Shown here one piece after another: positions 16,180-23,673 of a stretch of 49,940 bases of DNA. The translations under genes and the position numbers were made by a program. The DNA lies in contig NBMH01000023.1 in the NCBI GenBank assembly GCA_002084875.1, positions 1 through 49,940 on the forward strand. The letters are read 5' to 3'. The DNA is from Anaerolineaceae bacterium 4572_78 (GTDB lineage Bacteria; Chloroflexota; Anaerolineae; 4572-78). The notes beneath the pieces were generated by a model. That model had not been told where the DNA came from. It saw nothing but the letters and a program-made list of their open reading frames with translations, and did not search any database. Each line of letters opens with the position of its first letter. Position 1 is the first letter of the stretch.

Positions 16180-16263
16180 TAACTAAGCACGGCTGGCGAG
16201 GGCGGGAGCTCCATTTATTGAGATTAGTCGGACAAACTCCTACCTGCCAGCACTTAGTGTTAT
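16180..16263 (+). repeat. 84-bp foldable repeat, copy 2 (attC-like candidate)
   Basis: It begins GTAACTAAGCACGGCTGGCG, 11 bases after the PIN stop, and ends CCAGCACTTAGTGTTAT. Outer 25 and last 15 bases match copy 1 (15181-15264); the middle differs. Its 3' end is 999 bases downstream of the 3' end of copy 1. Confidence 0.6.
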
Positions 16264-16297
16264 TTTCGTTTCAAACCTATGATTGGGAGATTAACGC

Positions 16298-17212
16298 ATG
16301 AACAAAAAGGTCAATACAAAAACAACACCTAAGTGGAAGAGTTGTGCTATAAAAATGCTACAAGGATTTGTACTTTTCCTTCTCTTTTGTTGTGCAAGCA
16401 GTATAATTTTGGCAAACATCAAAATGTATCACGATGATACTCAAGAACAAAATATCGTTAATCCTACTGCAACAATACATCATATACTATTACCAACTTC
16501 TACAAAATTTACTGGTAAAATAGCTACACAAACACTATCTCCCACAGCAACAAAAAAACAAATTCGAGTTGTCAGACCCAAATCAACACCTAAACCAAAT
16601 CCTATTTATACATTTACAAGCATCTCTATATCATCTCCTACAAATTCAGTAACACCAATTCCAACACATACATTTACATCCATGCCCACATCGTCTCCCA
16701 CAATTACACCACCTCCGACACTCCCACCAACAGCTACTATTTCAAATCATATACAAACACCAGAACACCCGTTTGGTGCAACAGCACGTTGTAATGACGG
16801 TACATACAGTCATTCTAAAAATAACAGAGGAACATGTTCTCACCATAAAGGTGTTGATCAATGGCTTCCACAACCGCAAATAGCTATTTTGATAGAAAAA
16901 TGTGATACTGGTTTTGACATTTTGCATGGTTTAGGAGAAGTAACCAATGCTTATGTCAATATAAAAAATGTTGGGAGTATTGATATTCCTAATTTTGATG
17001 TGGAATTATTAGCCAATGATGTTGAACAAGAACATGCTGACCAACTAATAAAAGTCGAATCACCACTACGAACTGGACAAGACACATCGTTAAAACTGAC
17101 TGCCGATACAACAATCGGTGAAGATACATTAATTACAATTTCTGTAAAAACAGTTTATGGTATACTTAAACAAACACAAGCAATATCATGCAAGGAATTA
17201 GAAGAAAATTAG
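16298..17212 (+). CDS. Membrane-anchored DUF3761 protein with Ser/Thr/Pro linker
   Basis: The 304-residue protein has one N-terminal membrane segment (GFVLFLLFCCASSIILANI) and a long Thr/Ser/Pro-rich linker to about residue 150. A DUF3761 motif follows (GATARCNDGTYSHSKNNRGT, then CSHHKGVDQW), with its paired Cys and His residues. The C-terminal strand-rich domain resembles CARDB-type adhesion folds (NAYVNIKNVGSIDIPNFDVE). It is expected outside the cell. GGGAG eight bases before the ATG supports the start. The role of DUF3761 is not established. Confidence 0.75.
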   Translation: MNKKVNTKTTPKWKSCAIKMLQGFVLFLLFCCASSIILANIKMYHDDTQEQNIVNPTATIHHILLPTSTKFTGKIATQTLSPTATKKQIRVVRPKSTPKPNPIYTFTSISISSPTNSVTPIPTHTFTSMPTSSPTITPPPTLPPTATISNHIQTPEHPFGATARCNDGTYSHSKNNRGTCSHHKGVDQWLPQPQIAILIEKCDTGFDILHGLGEVTNAYVNIKNVGSIDIPNFDVELLANDVEQEHADQLIKVESPLRTGQDTSLKLTADTTIGEDTLITISVKTVYGILKQTQAISCKELEEN

Positions 17213-17233
17213 TAGTCCTGCATAGAGAATGAT

Positions 17234-17464
17234 TTAGGTAGCTAAAGAAGCATTGTAATGATGGACAAAATACCAAATAGCTCCAATGTAATTTGCCACG
17301 TTTTTTGAAAACGATAGCGTCTTTCGTACCATACGAGATACTCTCTGACGTAAGGTACAATGTTTACATTTATATCTCTGTTTGCCATTATGGATATGAC
17401 CATTTTTGATAATCTCTTCACTTTGACATCTTGGACAGTTATTTTGACATTTTTGATTTTCCAT
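17234..17464 (-). pseudogene. Internally deleted IS1-like transposase remnant
   Basis: The 76-residue frame starts with the zinc-ribbon of IS1-type transposases (CPRCQSEEIIKNGHIHNGKQ followed by RYKCKHC). It then jumps to what looks like the C-terminal end of the same protein (RKTLSFSKNVANYIGAIWYF, then VHHYNASLA). The DDE catalytic core that should lie between is missing, so it cannot be active. The deletion is in frame. It lies between the DUF3761 and DUF2298 genes; I could not define the inverted ends of the element with confidence. Confidence 0.7.
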
Positions 17465-17581
17465 GCTTTTATTATATCTTAATTATTTCTTTTTTGCAAA
17501 TCACTATATTTTTTTTGGAGCAGAGTTATCTCAAAAAATCCGACTCCATGATTGGAGCCGAATACCTGAATGGACTGGAAT

Positions 17582-18556
17582 ATGGAGTACATAAACCCAC
17601 TTGTATTTTGGCTTGTTATCCAATTATTTGGTTTAATTGGTTTACCAATTGCCTTTACCCTGTTTAAAAATTTACCTGATAGAGGTTATCCCTTTGCTAA
17701 ATCATTGGGATTACTTTTATCGGGTTATGTGTTGTGGTTAGGTGGGAGTTTTGGTCTATTGCATAACCATACAGGCGGCACACTTTTAGCCATGCTAGTG
17801 GTCTCCTGTTTTGGTCTGATTTGGTATCATCAGCATGCAAATGCTAATTTGTGGCACTGGCTACGAGACAATAAATCATACATCCTCACAGTCGAGACGA
17901 TTTTTATAGTTACGTTTCTGGTTTGGACATTTTACAAAGCCCATAATCCTCAAATAGAAACGGCTGGTGGTGAGAAATGGATGGAAATTGCTTTTATCAA
18001 TAGTTCCCTCATCAGCCAGTCATTTCCCCCCCAAGACCCATGGCTGTCAGGTTTTGGTATTAGCTATTATTATTTTGGCTATGTTTTGATGGCTATGCTC
18101 ATCCGCCTAAGCGGTATCGTTTCAACGACTGCATTTAATTTGCTTATTCCGACCTTGTTTGGTTTAACCTTAATTTCGGCGTTTAGTATTGTGGCAAACT
18201 TGGTTGCAGTTTATCAACGAGAATCACACCCCCAACCTTTCCAATTTGAAAATAAGGGACCAGGGATGAGGTCTTTAATGCCAGGTTTGCTTGGAGCATT
18301 ATTTGTGGGTATTATGGGAAATCTGCATGGCTTGTTAGAAGTCTTTTATTCGCGAGCATGGTTTTCAGCTGGCTTTTGGGAATGGCTTGATATTCGCGAT
18401 TTGAACACTCCACCAACCAAAGTTGGAGCGTGGATACCTGAACGTTTTTATTGGTGGTGGCGTGGCTCACGAGTTCTGACCGATTATAATCTAGCTGGGC
18501 ATGAGCAGGAAGTCATTGATGAAATGCCTTTTTTTAGTTTTCTCCAGATGTTTTGA
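17582..18556 (+). CDS. DUF2298 (Chlor_Arch_YYY) membrane protein, N-terminal part, frameshifted
   Basis: The multi-spanning N-terminal half of a DUF2298 protein, a glycosyltransferase-C-like family known mainly from Chloroflexota and archaea. Signatures include the opening helix (LVFWLVIQLFGLIGLPIAF), ETAGGEKWMEIAFINSSLIS, QDPWLSGFGISYYYFGYVLM and RFYWWWRGSRVL. It ends after MPFFSFLQMF-stop, just where the family has its luminal PFFSFLLGDLHPH-type motif. The reading frame is lost near a run of four T (18538-18541). The substrate of the family is unknown. Confidence 0.85.
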   Translation: MEYINPLVFWLVIQLFGLIGLPIAFTLFKNLPDRGYPFAKSLGLLLSGYVLWLGGSFGLLHNHTGGTLLAMLVVSCFGLIWYHQHANANLWHWLRDNKSYILTVETIFIVTFLVWTFYKAHNPQIETAGGEKWMEIAFINSSLISQSFPPQDPWLSGFGISYYYFGYVLMAMLIRLSGIVSTTAFNLLIPTLFGLTLISAFSIVANLVAVYQRESHPQPFQFENKGPGMRSLMPGLLGALFVGIMGNLHGLLEVFYSRAWFSAGFWEWLDIRDLNTPPTKVGAWIPERFYWWWRGSRVLTDYNLAGHEQEVIDEMPFFSFLQMF

Positions 18557-20064
18557 ATGTGGTTTATCATGTGATTGTTGATGGATTTCAAAATATCGTT
18601 ACTGCCGCTGGTGGTCGAGTATCATTCCTGCTATATGCGATTTGCATTGGAGCATTGGGATTTTTGAATACATGGGACATACCAATTTATTTTGCTGTCA
18701 TGGGACTGGTTTTGATTGTATGGTATGATAGAAATGATGCCGAGACATGGCTTAAAGCAATATTTGGCATGGTCAGTTTTGCCATAATTTGTATCATGTT
18801 ATACCTCCCTTTTTACATCAGTTTTCAATCACAAGCAGGCGGCATTTTACCCAACCTGTGGAATCCAACCCACTTACCACAATTTTTCGTTTTCTTTGGT
18901 CCATTCCTAGTAGCGATAGCAGGATACCTAATAATATTCAGACTCGATTCTACGCCATATTCCTTATCCCCTCCACATACAAAATGGACATTACCCTTGA
19001 TGATATTTACTCCAATTGTAGTGTCAGTAATTATCGCGGGAACATTTATTTTTCCCGAAAATGGTCAGATGTTTATTCAAGGTATACTTCGTGACCCAAA
19101 TGTGCAAACGGTTATAGGCGGTGCAAGCCAAGATAAATTAATCCAAGAAATCATCACTCGGCGATTAAAAAACCCATGGACATTTTTTTTGCTTAGTATC
19201 ATGCTTGCTTGGGGACTAGCCCGTTGGTGGAATTATTTTTCTATCGAAAAAAATACAACATCTAAAGCCTGGAGTGTCAAAGCGAGCCTTGACCAGAAAT
19301 CACAAAGCCATGCTTTGCCTCGTCAAGAAACAGCTGAAATGTTCACCTTAATTTTATTGATGATTGGTTTGCTACTTCCCCTGACCGTTGAATTTATCTA
19401 CCTCAAAGATAATTTCGGCACACGCATGAATACCGTTTTTAAGTTTTACTTTCAAGCCTGGATTTTGCTTGCCTTAGCTTCAGCATTCGGAGTATATTAT
19501 GTTAATCAATGGCTAAAGGGAGTAACGAAAATAGCATGGCAATTGATAATGATTGCCTTAATTGCTGGGGGCATGGTCTACCCAATTTTGGCAACATTTC
19601 ACAAAGCAAATAACTTTCAGAATGAAGCAACTTTAGATGGTATTGCATGGATTTCTAAGTTATACCCATTTGACTACAAGGCAATTGCTTGGATAAATGC
19701 TAACACTCCTACCGATGCCATCATTTTAGAAAAAACAGCAGGGCATGCGGGCTACAAATATGAAGGGCGAATTAGTGCCTTAACTGGTCGAGGCACGCTT
19801 TTAGGTTGGGGCAATCATGAAAGTCAATGGCGTGGCAATTATGATGAGCCTGGCAAACGTGAGCCCGACATCACGAATATTTACAATACGCTTGACATAA
19901 ATTTGGCATTGGCTCTTTTAAACAAGTATAATGTTGATTATGTTTATGTCGGTCTACTGGAAAGTCAGGCATACAGCCCAGCTGGTTTAGCGAAGTTTGA
20001 TAAATTTATGGATGTTGTTTTTCAAGAGGGAGATGTGATTATTTATGCTGAAAAGTGGCATTGA
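18553..20064 (+). CDS. DUF2298 membrane protein, C-terminal part
   Basis: This part continues the same protein in the -1 frame (upstream codons read SPDVLNVVYHVI before the nominal TTG start). Family signatures are AIGALGFLNTWDIPI-like (CIGALGFLNTWDIPIYFAVM), DNFGTRMNTVFKFYFQAW and a soluble C-terminal region (ILEKTAGHAGYKYEGRISAL, NKYNVDYVYVG). A piece of the AAGC repeat family is embedded in frame at 19270-19293, encoding part of a linker. Both halves look otherwise intact, so a one-base loss or sequencing error is likely. Confidence 0.85.
   Translation: MNVVYHVIVDGFQNIVTAAGGRVSFLLYAICIGALGFLNTWDIPIYFAVMGLVLIVWYDRNDAETWLKAIFGMVSFAIICIMLYLPFYISFQSQAGGILPNLWNPTHLPQFFVFFGPFLVAIAGYLIIFRLDSTPYSLSPPHTKWTLPLMIFTPIVVSVIIAGTFIFPENGQMFIQGILRDPNVQTVIGGASQDKLIQEIITRRLKNPWTFFLLSIMLAWGLARWWNYFSIEKNTTSKAWSVKASLDQKSQSHALPRQETAEMFTLILLMIGLLLPLTVEFIYLKDNFGTRMNTVFKFYFQAWILLALASAFGVYYVNQWLKGVTKIAWQLIMIALIAGGMVYPILATFHKANNFQNEATLDGIAWISKLYPFDYKAIAWINANTPTDAIILEKTAGHAGYKYEGRISALTGRGTLLGWGNHESQWRGNYDEPGKREPDITNIYNTLDINLALALLNKYNVDYVYVGLLESQAYSPAGLAKFDKFMDVVFQEGDVIIYAEKWH
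19270..19293. repeat. AAGC-family repeat fragment within the DUF2298 reading frame
   Basis: TGGAGTGTCAAAGCGAGCCT followed by TGAC resembles the TGGAG...TCAAAGCAAGCTTTGAC half-unit. It is translated as WSVKASLD in a loop between membrane segments. Confidence 0.4.
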
Positions 20065-20242
20065 TATAAATTGTCTAGTGTTCAAAAATATTTAATGATG
20101 CCTAACAATATTTGTTTTTTTAATGCTTTGTATTACAATTATTTTTAAGGATTTTAGTGGAATCATGAGAACACAATGTTTAGTATCATGGTGTGTAGTG
20201 AGTTTATTACTAATTTTTATGGTAACAAAAGAAAGGAGAAGC

Positions 20243-20626
20243 ATGACAACCACTTTTCTACAAGAACCTCTACTGATAAAAGAAATAGAAGAGGTAGCTC
20301 AAGAATCAGGTGTCAGTACCACCAATTTTATTATGCAGGCGATTCGTCGACATTTAGCATATTATCGTCAGAAACGCCTTATAGCTGAAACAAAAGCATG
20401 GTATAACTTGCCTGCGATAGAACGTCAACGCTATAATGGACAATTTGTAGCTGTTTACAATAAACAAGTTATGGATAGTGATTCTGACCGTCTTGCATTA
20501 TTTCATCGGATTCGTCAGCAATTTGGACAAAAAACTGTTTTGATTACCGAAGGTGGTAATGCTCCTATACCTGTATATCGTCTCCGTTCACCGAAAAGAG
20601 GACATAATGACCGTCACAAAATATAG
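20243..20626 (+). CDS. RHH plus DUF5678-like protein, putative partner of a retropepsin-like protease
   Basis: From ATG 20243 (AAAGGAG six bases before) there are 127 residues. The N-terminal half looks like a ribbon-helix-helix domain (PLLIKEIEEVAQESGVSTTN). The C-terminal half is DUF5678-like (YNGQFVAVYNKQVMDSDSDR, then a Gly/Pro end PIPVYRLRSPKRG). The frame overlaps the next gene by 20 bases, so the two are coupled. RHH proteins often regulate their own operon. This could be a toxin-antitoxin-like or regulatory pair; its function is unknown. Confidence 0.7.
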   Translation: MTTTFLQEPLLIKEIEEVAQESGVSTTNFIMQAIRRHLAYYRQKRLIAETKAWYNLPAIERQRYNGQFVAVYNKQVMDSDSDRLALFHRIRQQFGQKTVLITEGGNAPIPVYRLRSPKRGHNDRHKI

Positions 20627-21029
20627 TTCTCAAAAAGTACCACCTGCTCCCGTTTTGAAAGTGAAACTAAGTTATCCGAGTAAATCTGCTCAAACTAAAG
20701 AGTATCTGGCATTGATTGATACTGGAGCAGATTATACCACCGTACCATTGGATTGGTTGCTTGAATTTGAAGCACCTGAGATGAGATTGGCACATTTACG
20801 AGGTATTTGGAGTGAACAACGCATCGTAACACTTTATTTGGTTGACATACATTTTGAAAATGGTGTAATGCCAAATGTTGAAGTTGCAGGTATTCCTGAT
20901 AATGAGATTGAGTTTGAAGAAGATAGAGAAATTGTTTTGGGGCGTAATGTACTAAATAGATTGATTCTATTATTGGATGGTTATCATAAACAAATAGATA
21001 TATTGGAACGCCGTCCCAAGAGATTTTAA
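20607..21029 (+). CDS. Retropepsin-like aspartic protease
   Basis: From ATG 20607 (GAGGAC before it) the protein has 140 residues. The catalytic motif is ALIDTGADYTTVP, the retroviral-type Asp-Thr-Gly-Ala, and a second conserved segment, EIVLGRNVLNRLILLLDG, matches the ILGRD-type strand of retropepsins. A single DTG per chain implies an active homodimer. No signal peptide is seen, so it is probably cytoplasmic. Small proteins of this sort with an RHH/DUF5678 partner recur in bacteria, but no substrate is known to me. Confidence 0.75.
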   Translation: MTVTKYSSQKVPPAPVLKVKLSYPSKSAQTKEYLALIDTGADYTTVPLDWLLEFEAPEMRLAHLRGIWSEQRIVTLYLVDIHFENGVMPNVEVAGIPDNEIEFEEDREIVLGRNVLNRLILLLDGYHKQIDILERRPKRF

Positions 21030-21084
21030 GGAACTAAATTTTATCGTCGTCTAGTGAATAATAGTACAACAAATTTGGATATGA

Positions 21085-21201
21085 CAGCAAGATATTGCTA
21101 CAGAAGTTCCTAACACTCATCGTTTTTTGTTGGATACGTTTGATTATGTACCAACAACTTTAGAGATGGAAATACGAAAAAGTGGTTTATCAAAATTTTA
21201 A
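21085..21201 (+). pseudogene. Reading-frame remnant downstream of the protease gene
   Basis: A frame without a start reads DIATEVPNTHRFLLDTFDYV and ends LEMEIRKSGLSKF before TAA at 21199-21201. Its composition is protein-like, which suggests the tail of a lost gene. No family is recognised. The 304-bp gap 21030-21334 otherwise holds only the promoter of the next gene. Confidence 0.25.
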
Positions 21202-21257
21202 GTTAAATTTGACTATATCAGAAAAACAAGTAAACTACAAATATTATTTTTCCACAC

Positions 21258-21286
21258 TTGACTTATTTTCGAAAATTTGCTAGAAT
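21258..21286 (+). promoter_or_regulatory. Near-consensus promoter for the AMP-ligase gene
   Basis: TTGACT (21258-21263), a 17-base spacer and TAGAAT (21281-21286) lie about 50 bases before the ATG at 21335. Confidence 0.75.
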
Positions 21287-21334
21287 TAATCAGAGTGGAT
21301 AAGCTAACTTTATTAAAAGGAGTAATTAATTTTT

Positions 21335-22990
21335 ATGGCTAATTTCGACCCTTTTAAGATAACAATAGGCAATTTGCTAGACCAGCAAACTACCAAGTTT
21401 CCTGATAACGAAGTTCTCGTTCATGTCGAAGAAGAAAAACGCTATACCTATAGCGAGCTTCATGAAGCGTGTAACGAAATGGCAGGTTGTTTGATGGCAC
21501 TTGGCATCGAAAAAGGTGACCATGTTGGTGTTTGGGTATCCAATCATCCTGAATGGGTAATCATTCAATTTGCTGTAGCTAAAATAGGGGCTGTATTGGT
21601 GCCGATTAATCCAAGCTATCGGGCTCAAGGAATACAATATATTCTTAAAAATAGTGATGTAACAACGCTAGTTATGTCTAGCAATCATCGCTATTTTGAT
21701 ATTCTTAACCATCTTGTTCCCGAATTGGATTCGAGCCAAGAAGGACAGTTGCACAGTGAGGCATTTCCAAAATTGCGAAATGTGATAGTCTTTGGACCCC
21801 AACAACGACCAGGTTGTTATTGGTGGGATGAATTGCCCTTGCTTGCTCAATTAATCAGCGAGGAAGATGTTACCGAACGTCAAGCGAGTTGTCATCATGA
21901 TGATGTCGTTGTTATTAAGTATACCAGTGGTTTTGATGGGTGCTTAAAAGGTGCCATGCTAACTCATGCAAACGTTGTGGGGACAGCTCATGCTGTGACA
22001 AATGGTATGAAACTAACGCATGAAGACCGTTTATGTCTACCTATACCTTTTTATCTTCCATTTGGTTCCGTGAGCGGCATACTGGGCTGTGTCACACAGG
22101 GAGCCGCCATAGTCATACCTAGTAGTTACTATCGTTCTATACATGTCTTGCAGGCAATTGAGGATGAGGCTTGTACCGCCGTATATGGAATACCGAGCAT
22201 GTTTGCCGAACAGCCAGGTGAGGAAATGTTTAGTAGTTTTAATTTGGCTTTATTGCAGACCGGCATGATATCAAGCGATGCATGTTCGGTTGGATTTATG
22301 GAAGTAATCGCAGAGAAAATAAACGCTACTAACATGACCATTGGTTACGGACAAACAGAATCTGGCGGAATTATTACTCAAATACCACTTGAGACCGCCT
22401 CAAAATTGGACTTTGACACTGTAGGTAATGCACTCTCACATATTGAGACAAAAGTGATAAATCCCCAAACAGGTGATATAGTATCATCGGGTGAAAAAGG
22501 AGAGTTATGTGTACGATCCCCCAGTGTGATGAAAGGATATTACAACATGTCCGCAGAGACTGACAAGGTCATCGATGATGAAGGATGGTTGCGTACTGGA
22601 GACAAAGTAATCATATACGAAGAAGGGTACGTAAGATTTCTGGAATCATACCATGATGTTGTTGTTTGTGAAGGAAAACATGTTTATCCTCGTGAAGTCG
22701 AAACATATTTACTGACACATCCTGCCATAGCTGAAGTTTGGGTGGTTGGGGTACCTGATTTACAGCATGATAATGAATTGGTAGCATGGGTCAAATTAGA
22801 AGAAGGGAGGTCAGCAACAACAGAAGATATTAGGAGTTTTTGTAAGAGGCAAATCGCTCAATACAAGATTCCACATTATTTCACTTATGTGAAAAGTATT
22901 CCGTCGGCTCCATCAGAACAAGCTCGAAAGAATTTGTTACGTGATTTAGCCATTGAAGAACTCAAGTTTCGCAAGGAAATGGGTTTGTAA
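21335..22990 (+). CDS. AMP-dependent synthetase/ligase family protein with degenerate active site
   Basis: The 551-residue protein has the ANL acyl-CoA synthetase fold throughout: EKRYTYSELHEACNEMAGCL, HVGVWVSNHPEWVIIQFAVA, IGYGQTESGGIITQIPL and GWLRTGDKVI. Key ATP motifs differ from the family, however. The P-loop YTSGTTGxPKG reads YTSGFDGCLKG. The hinge GRxKD region reads LESYHDVVVCEGKHVYP. The C-terminal catalytic Lys of SGKIQK is absent (PSEQARKNLLR). It may be inactive, or bind a ligand without activating it, or have shifted chemistry. Ribosome site AAAGGAG is good. Gene integrity is not in doubt. Confidence 0.85.
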   Translation: MANFDPFKITIGNLLDQQTTKFPDNEVLVHVEEEKRYTYSELHEACNEMAGCLMALGIEKGDHVGVWVSNHPEWVIIQFAVAKIGAVLVPINPSYRAQGIQYILKNSDVTTLVMSSNHRYFDILNHLVPELDSSQEGQLHSEAFPKLRNVIVFGPQQRPGCYWWDELPLLAQLISEEDVTERQASCHHDDVVVIKYTSGFDGCLKGAMLTHANVVGTAHAVTNGMKLTHEDRLCLPIPFYLPFGSVSGILGCVTQGAAIVIPSSYYRSIHVLQAIEDEACTAVYGIPSMFAEQPGEEMFSSFNLALLQTGMISSDACSVGFMEVIAEKINATNMTIGYGQTESGGIITQIPLETASKLDFDTVGNALSHIETKVINPQTGDIVSSGEKGELCVRSPSVMKGYYNMSAETDKVIDDEGWLRTGDKVIIYEEGYVRFLESYHDVVVCEGKHVYPREVETYLLTHPAIAEVWVVGVPDLQHDNELVAWVKLEEGRSATTEDIRSFCKRQIAQYKIPHYFTYVKSIPSAPSEQARKNLLRDLAIEELKFRKEMGL

Positions 22991-23001
22991 TCTAATATGT
23001 A

Positions 23002-23046
23002 GAATAGGCTTTAAGCCTGTTCAAGTACAAGCATTTTGCTTGTATT
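23002..23046. repeat. Twin-hairpin repeat, CAGGC family (copy 2)
   Basis: Hairpins gaataggctttaagcctgtt and agtacaagcattttgcttgt sit side by side just after the ligase stop. Relative to 13662-13710 the order of the two is swapped and the stems carry different but matched bases. They may also act as a terminator. Confidence 0.65.
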
Positions 23047-23100
23047 ACATAGTATAAACATTTTGTTTTCGCACTATATTAGCATGATAGGTAAAACAAT

Positions 23101-23661
23101 ATGCAAACTAAACCTAACAAAACTAATAAAAAAGTTTTGTTCGTCTGGTTATTTGGAGGCATCATAGGACTTAGTGTTCTGATGTTTGCCTCATGGGTTA
23201 TCATAGAAGGCTCAATGGAAGCAACATCTGGTGCTGAATTTTGTGGTCTTTGTCATACGATGACACCAATGGTAAAAGCAAATGCACAATCATTGCATGG
23301 AGGAAATACACCCTACGGTGCTGTAGCAAAATGTAATGACTGTCATACGACCCATGATAATCTAATTGATTATGTTTGGGATAAAACTCGTTTTGGTGCT
23401 CACGATACATGGGTTTATTTTATGTATGACCTAGATGAAATTGACTGGATAGAAAAGAGAAAGCATCGTGAGGATTTTGTTTTTGATTCAGGGTGTATGT
23501 CATGTCACCACAATTTGGAAAAAGCCACAATGGCTAACCCCAAAGCGTTTGTGGCTCATAAGCCTTACTTTCTTGGCGACACTAATAGCAAATGTGTTAC
23601 TTGCCATGAACATGTAGGGCACGATAATTTAAGTTATTTTATTAGCAGAGCTAAAAATTAA
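23101..23661 (+). CDS. NapC/NirT (NrfH-type) tetraheme cytochrome c, quinol oxidase module
   Basis: The 186-residue protein has one N-terminal membrane anchor (VLFVWLFGGIIGLSVLMFAS) followed by an outside domain with four CXXCH sites: CGLCH, CNDCH, CMSCH and CVTCH. NrfH/NapC proteins take electrons from menaquinol and hand them to a periplasmic partner. The next gene, 12 bases on, encodes an octaheme protein, the natural partner. NrfH members have about 150-190 residues, as here. Confidence 0.9.
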   Translation: MQTKPNKTNKKVLFVWLFGGIIGLSVLMFASWVIIEGSMEATSGAEFCGLCHTMTPMVKANAQSLHGGNTPYGAVAKCNDCHTTHDNLIDYVWDKTRFGAHDTWVYFMYDLDEIDWIEKRKHREDFVFDSGCMSCHHNLEKATMANPKAFVAHKPYFLGDTNSKCVTCHEHVGHDNLSYFISRAKN

Positions 23662-23673
23662 AGGTGAAATTTA

